Shown here one piece after another: positions 63,055 through 64,000 of a stretch of 64,000 nucleotides of DNA. The position numbers were made by a program, and so were the translations under genes. The notes under the pieces are model-generated. The model did no database searches, was not told the origin of the DNA, and saw only the letters and a list, made by a program, of their open reading frames with translations. Within the stretch, counting starts at the first letter, position 1. Each line of letters begins with the position of its first letter. Origin of the DNA: Cohaesibacter intestini. Its GTDB lineage: Bacteria; Pseudomonadota; Alphaproteobacteria; Rhizobiales; Cohaesibacteraceae. Location of the stretch: contig NZ_QODK01000003.1 in the NCBI RefSeq assembly GCF_003324485.1, positions 62,001 through 126,000 of the forward strand, read 5' to 3'.

Positions 63055-64000
63055 ATGAGCAAGTCACCTCTCATCATCGCCGTGCCCTCCAAAGGCCGCC
63101 TGCAAGAAAACGCCAACGCCTTCTTCGCCCGTGCTGGGCTGAAAGTCGCCCGTCCCGGCGGAGCACGCAATTATCGCGGTCACCTCAAAGGCATCGACAA
63201 TGTCGAAATCGCCTTCCTGTCAGCCTCTGAAATTGCCAAGGAACTGAAGGCCGGTTCCGTCCATCTTGGGGTGACGGGCGAGGATCTGATCCGCGAGCAT
63301 CTGACCACGCCGGAGCGCTATGTCGATCTGTTGATCAAGCTCGGTTTTGGTCATGCCAATGTGGTGATAGCCCTGCCCAAGGCCTGGATTGATGTCCGCA
63401 CCATGGAAGATTTGGGCGACGTCGCCATCGACATGCCCGCCCGCTATGGTCACCGCCTGCGGGTCGCGACCAAATATATCAACCTGACCCGCAGCTTCTT
63501 TGCCAGCCACGGGATCGTCGATTACAAGATCGTCGAGAGCCTTGGCGCGACCGAAGGGGCGCCGGCGGCAGGCTCCGCAGACGTGATTGTCGACATCACC
63601 TCGACCGGTTCTACCCTTGAAGCCAACAATCTCAAGATCTTGGATGATGGTGTCATCTTGCGCTCCGAGGCCAATCTGGTCGCCTCCCTCACAACGGACT
63701 GGTCGGAAGAGGCCCGCCTTGCCTTGAGCGAAATTCTTGATCGGATACAGGCCGAGGAAGCTGCCCGCACCCGGCGCGAAATCACCGCCGCCCATTTTGA
63801 TGCCGCCTCTGTCAGTCAGCAGATTTGTGATGAATTTGCCGACGCCAATGCCTATGCGCCGCTCGGCCATGGGGAAGGGTTCGTCACATTGCATGCGCCC
63901 GAAGGTTCGGTCTATCCGATCGCCGCACGCCTCAGGGCTTTGGGGGCGACGGAAGTGTCGGTCAAAAGCCTCGATTATATTTTCGAAGCCTCCAATCCGC
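63055..64000 (+). CDS. hisG: ATP phosphoribosyltransferase, partial at the window edge
   Basis: First enzyme of histidine synthesis; 315 codons are visible and the frame is still open at the window end. The start [35 protein letters not shown] and the PRPP loop [18 protein letters not shown] are clear. The short HisG that works with HisZ is usually about 230 residues; here a further ~85 residues continue, with [20 protein letters not shown] and [14 protein letters not shown], reminiscent of the C-terminal regulatory domain of long HisG. The ATG at 63055 follows AGGGAAG. Confidence 0.93.
   Translation, partial: MSKSPLIIAVPSKGRLQENANAFFARAGLKVARPGGARNYRGHLKGIDNVEIAFLSASEIAKELKAGSVHLGVTGEDLIREHLTTPERYVDLLIKLGFGHANVVIALPKAWIDVRTMEDLGDVAIDMPARYGHRLRVATKYINLTRSFFASHGIVDYKIVESLGATEGAPAAGSADVIVDITSTGSTLEANNLKILDDGVILRSEANLVASLTTDWSEEARLALSEILDRIQAEEAARTRREITAAHFDAASVSQQICDEFADANAYAPLGHGEGFVTLHAPEGSVYPIAARLRALGATEVSVKSLDYIFEASNP

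Noticed and set aside
1-64000. Prophage, integrative element, defence island or secondary-metabolite cluster
   Set aside because: No integrase, transposase, phage structural, restriction, CRISPR-Cas, NRPS or PKS genes were found; gene content is largely housekeeping.

Overview
The window comes from the chromosome of an alphaproteobacterium, most likely a member of the Hyphomicrobiales (Rhizobiales). The reasons are the ctaB-coxF-ctaG-ctaE-DUF983-SURF1 oxidase block, a pruR-dcpA operon like that of Agrobacterium, an alphaproteobacterial-type CheZ, a plant-type glutamate-cysteine ligase, the hisS-hisZ-hisG order and DUF1127/DUF2927 proteins. A marine genus such as Cohaesibacter would fit, but that is a guess. 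I see no prophage, insertion sequence, CRISPR array, rRNA or tRNA. Most genes are housekeeping, with accessory transport and regulation around 29-55 kb.

Layout. 1-4.5 kb: assembly factors and subunit III of an aa3-type cytochrome c oxidase. 4.6-8.2 kb: a HAD phosphatase, then the pruR-dcpA pair (periplasmic pterin-binding-type protein plus GGDEF-EAL enzyme). 8.2-10.1 kb: gcvT-gcvH behind a tandem glycine riboswitch, with no gcvP in the window. 10.4-15 kb: ada, a TPR methyltransferase, rnhA preceded by a duplicated copy of its own 5' end and two palindromic repeats, a PilZ protein and an orphan ParD-like protein. 15-24.4 kb: thrC, an M16 peptidase, a GNAT, a 1412-residue EAL protein with a degenerate GGDEF, and YqgE. 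24.6-29 kb: a DsbD-alpha-like secreted protein, a peroxiredoxin, xseA and rsmE. 29-35 kb: dienelactone hydrolase, LysE, EamA, MarR, EamA, then gshA. 35-43 kb: an AttH/CrtC-like protein, a 1.1-kb gene-poor stretch, a YHS protein, a divergent SDR/TetR pair, EamA, LysR and DUF1127. 43-51 kb: a DUF937-like protein, the lutR-lutA-lutB-lutC lactate cluster and, divergently, a strongly diverged TRAP-type permease pair. 51-60 kb: GNAT, cytochrome c, GGDEF protein, L,D-transpeptidase, DUF2927, CheZ, a membrane-anchored unknown, Tag and MscS. 60.3-64 kb: hisS-hisZ-hisG, the last cut by the window edge.

Themes. Four cyclic-di-GMP proteins (DcpA, the 1412-residue EAL protein, the 52.8-kb GGDEF protein and PilZ) plus CheZ point to control of the motile/sessile switch. 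Several operators are legible: palindromes between SDR and TetR, MarR and EamA, and lutR and the TRAP-like genes. The points most worth following are the TRAP-like pair that has lost the hallmark permease motifs and has no DctP nearby, the pruR-dcpA module, and the rnhA 5' duplication with its palindromic repeats.
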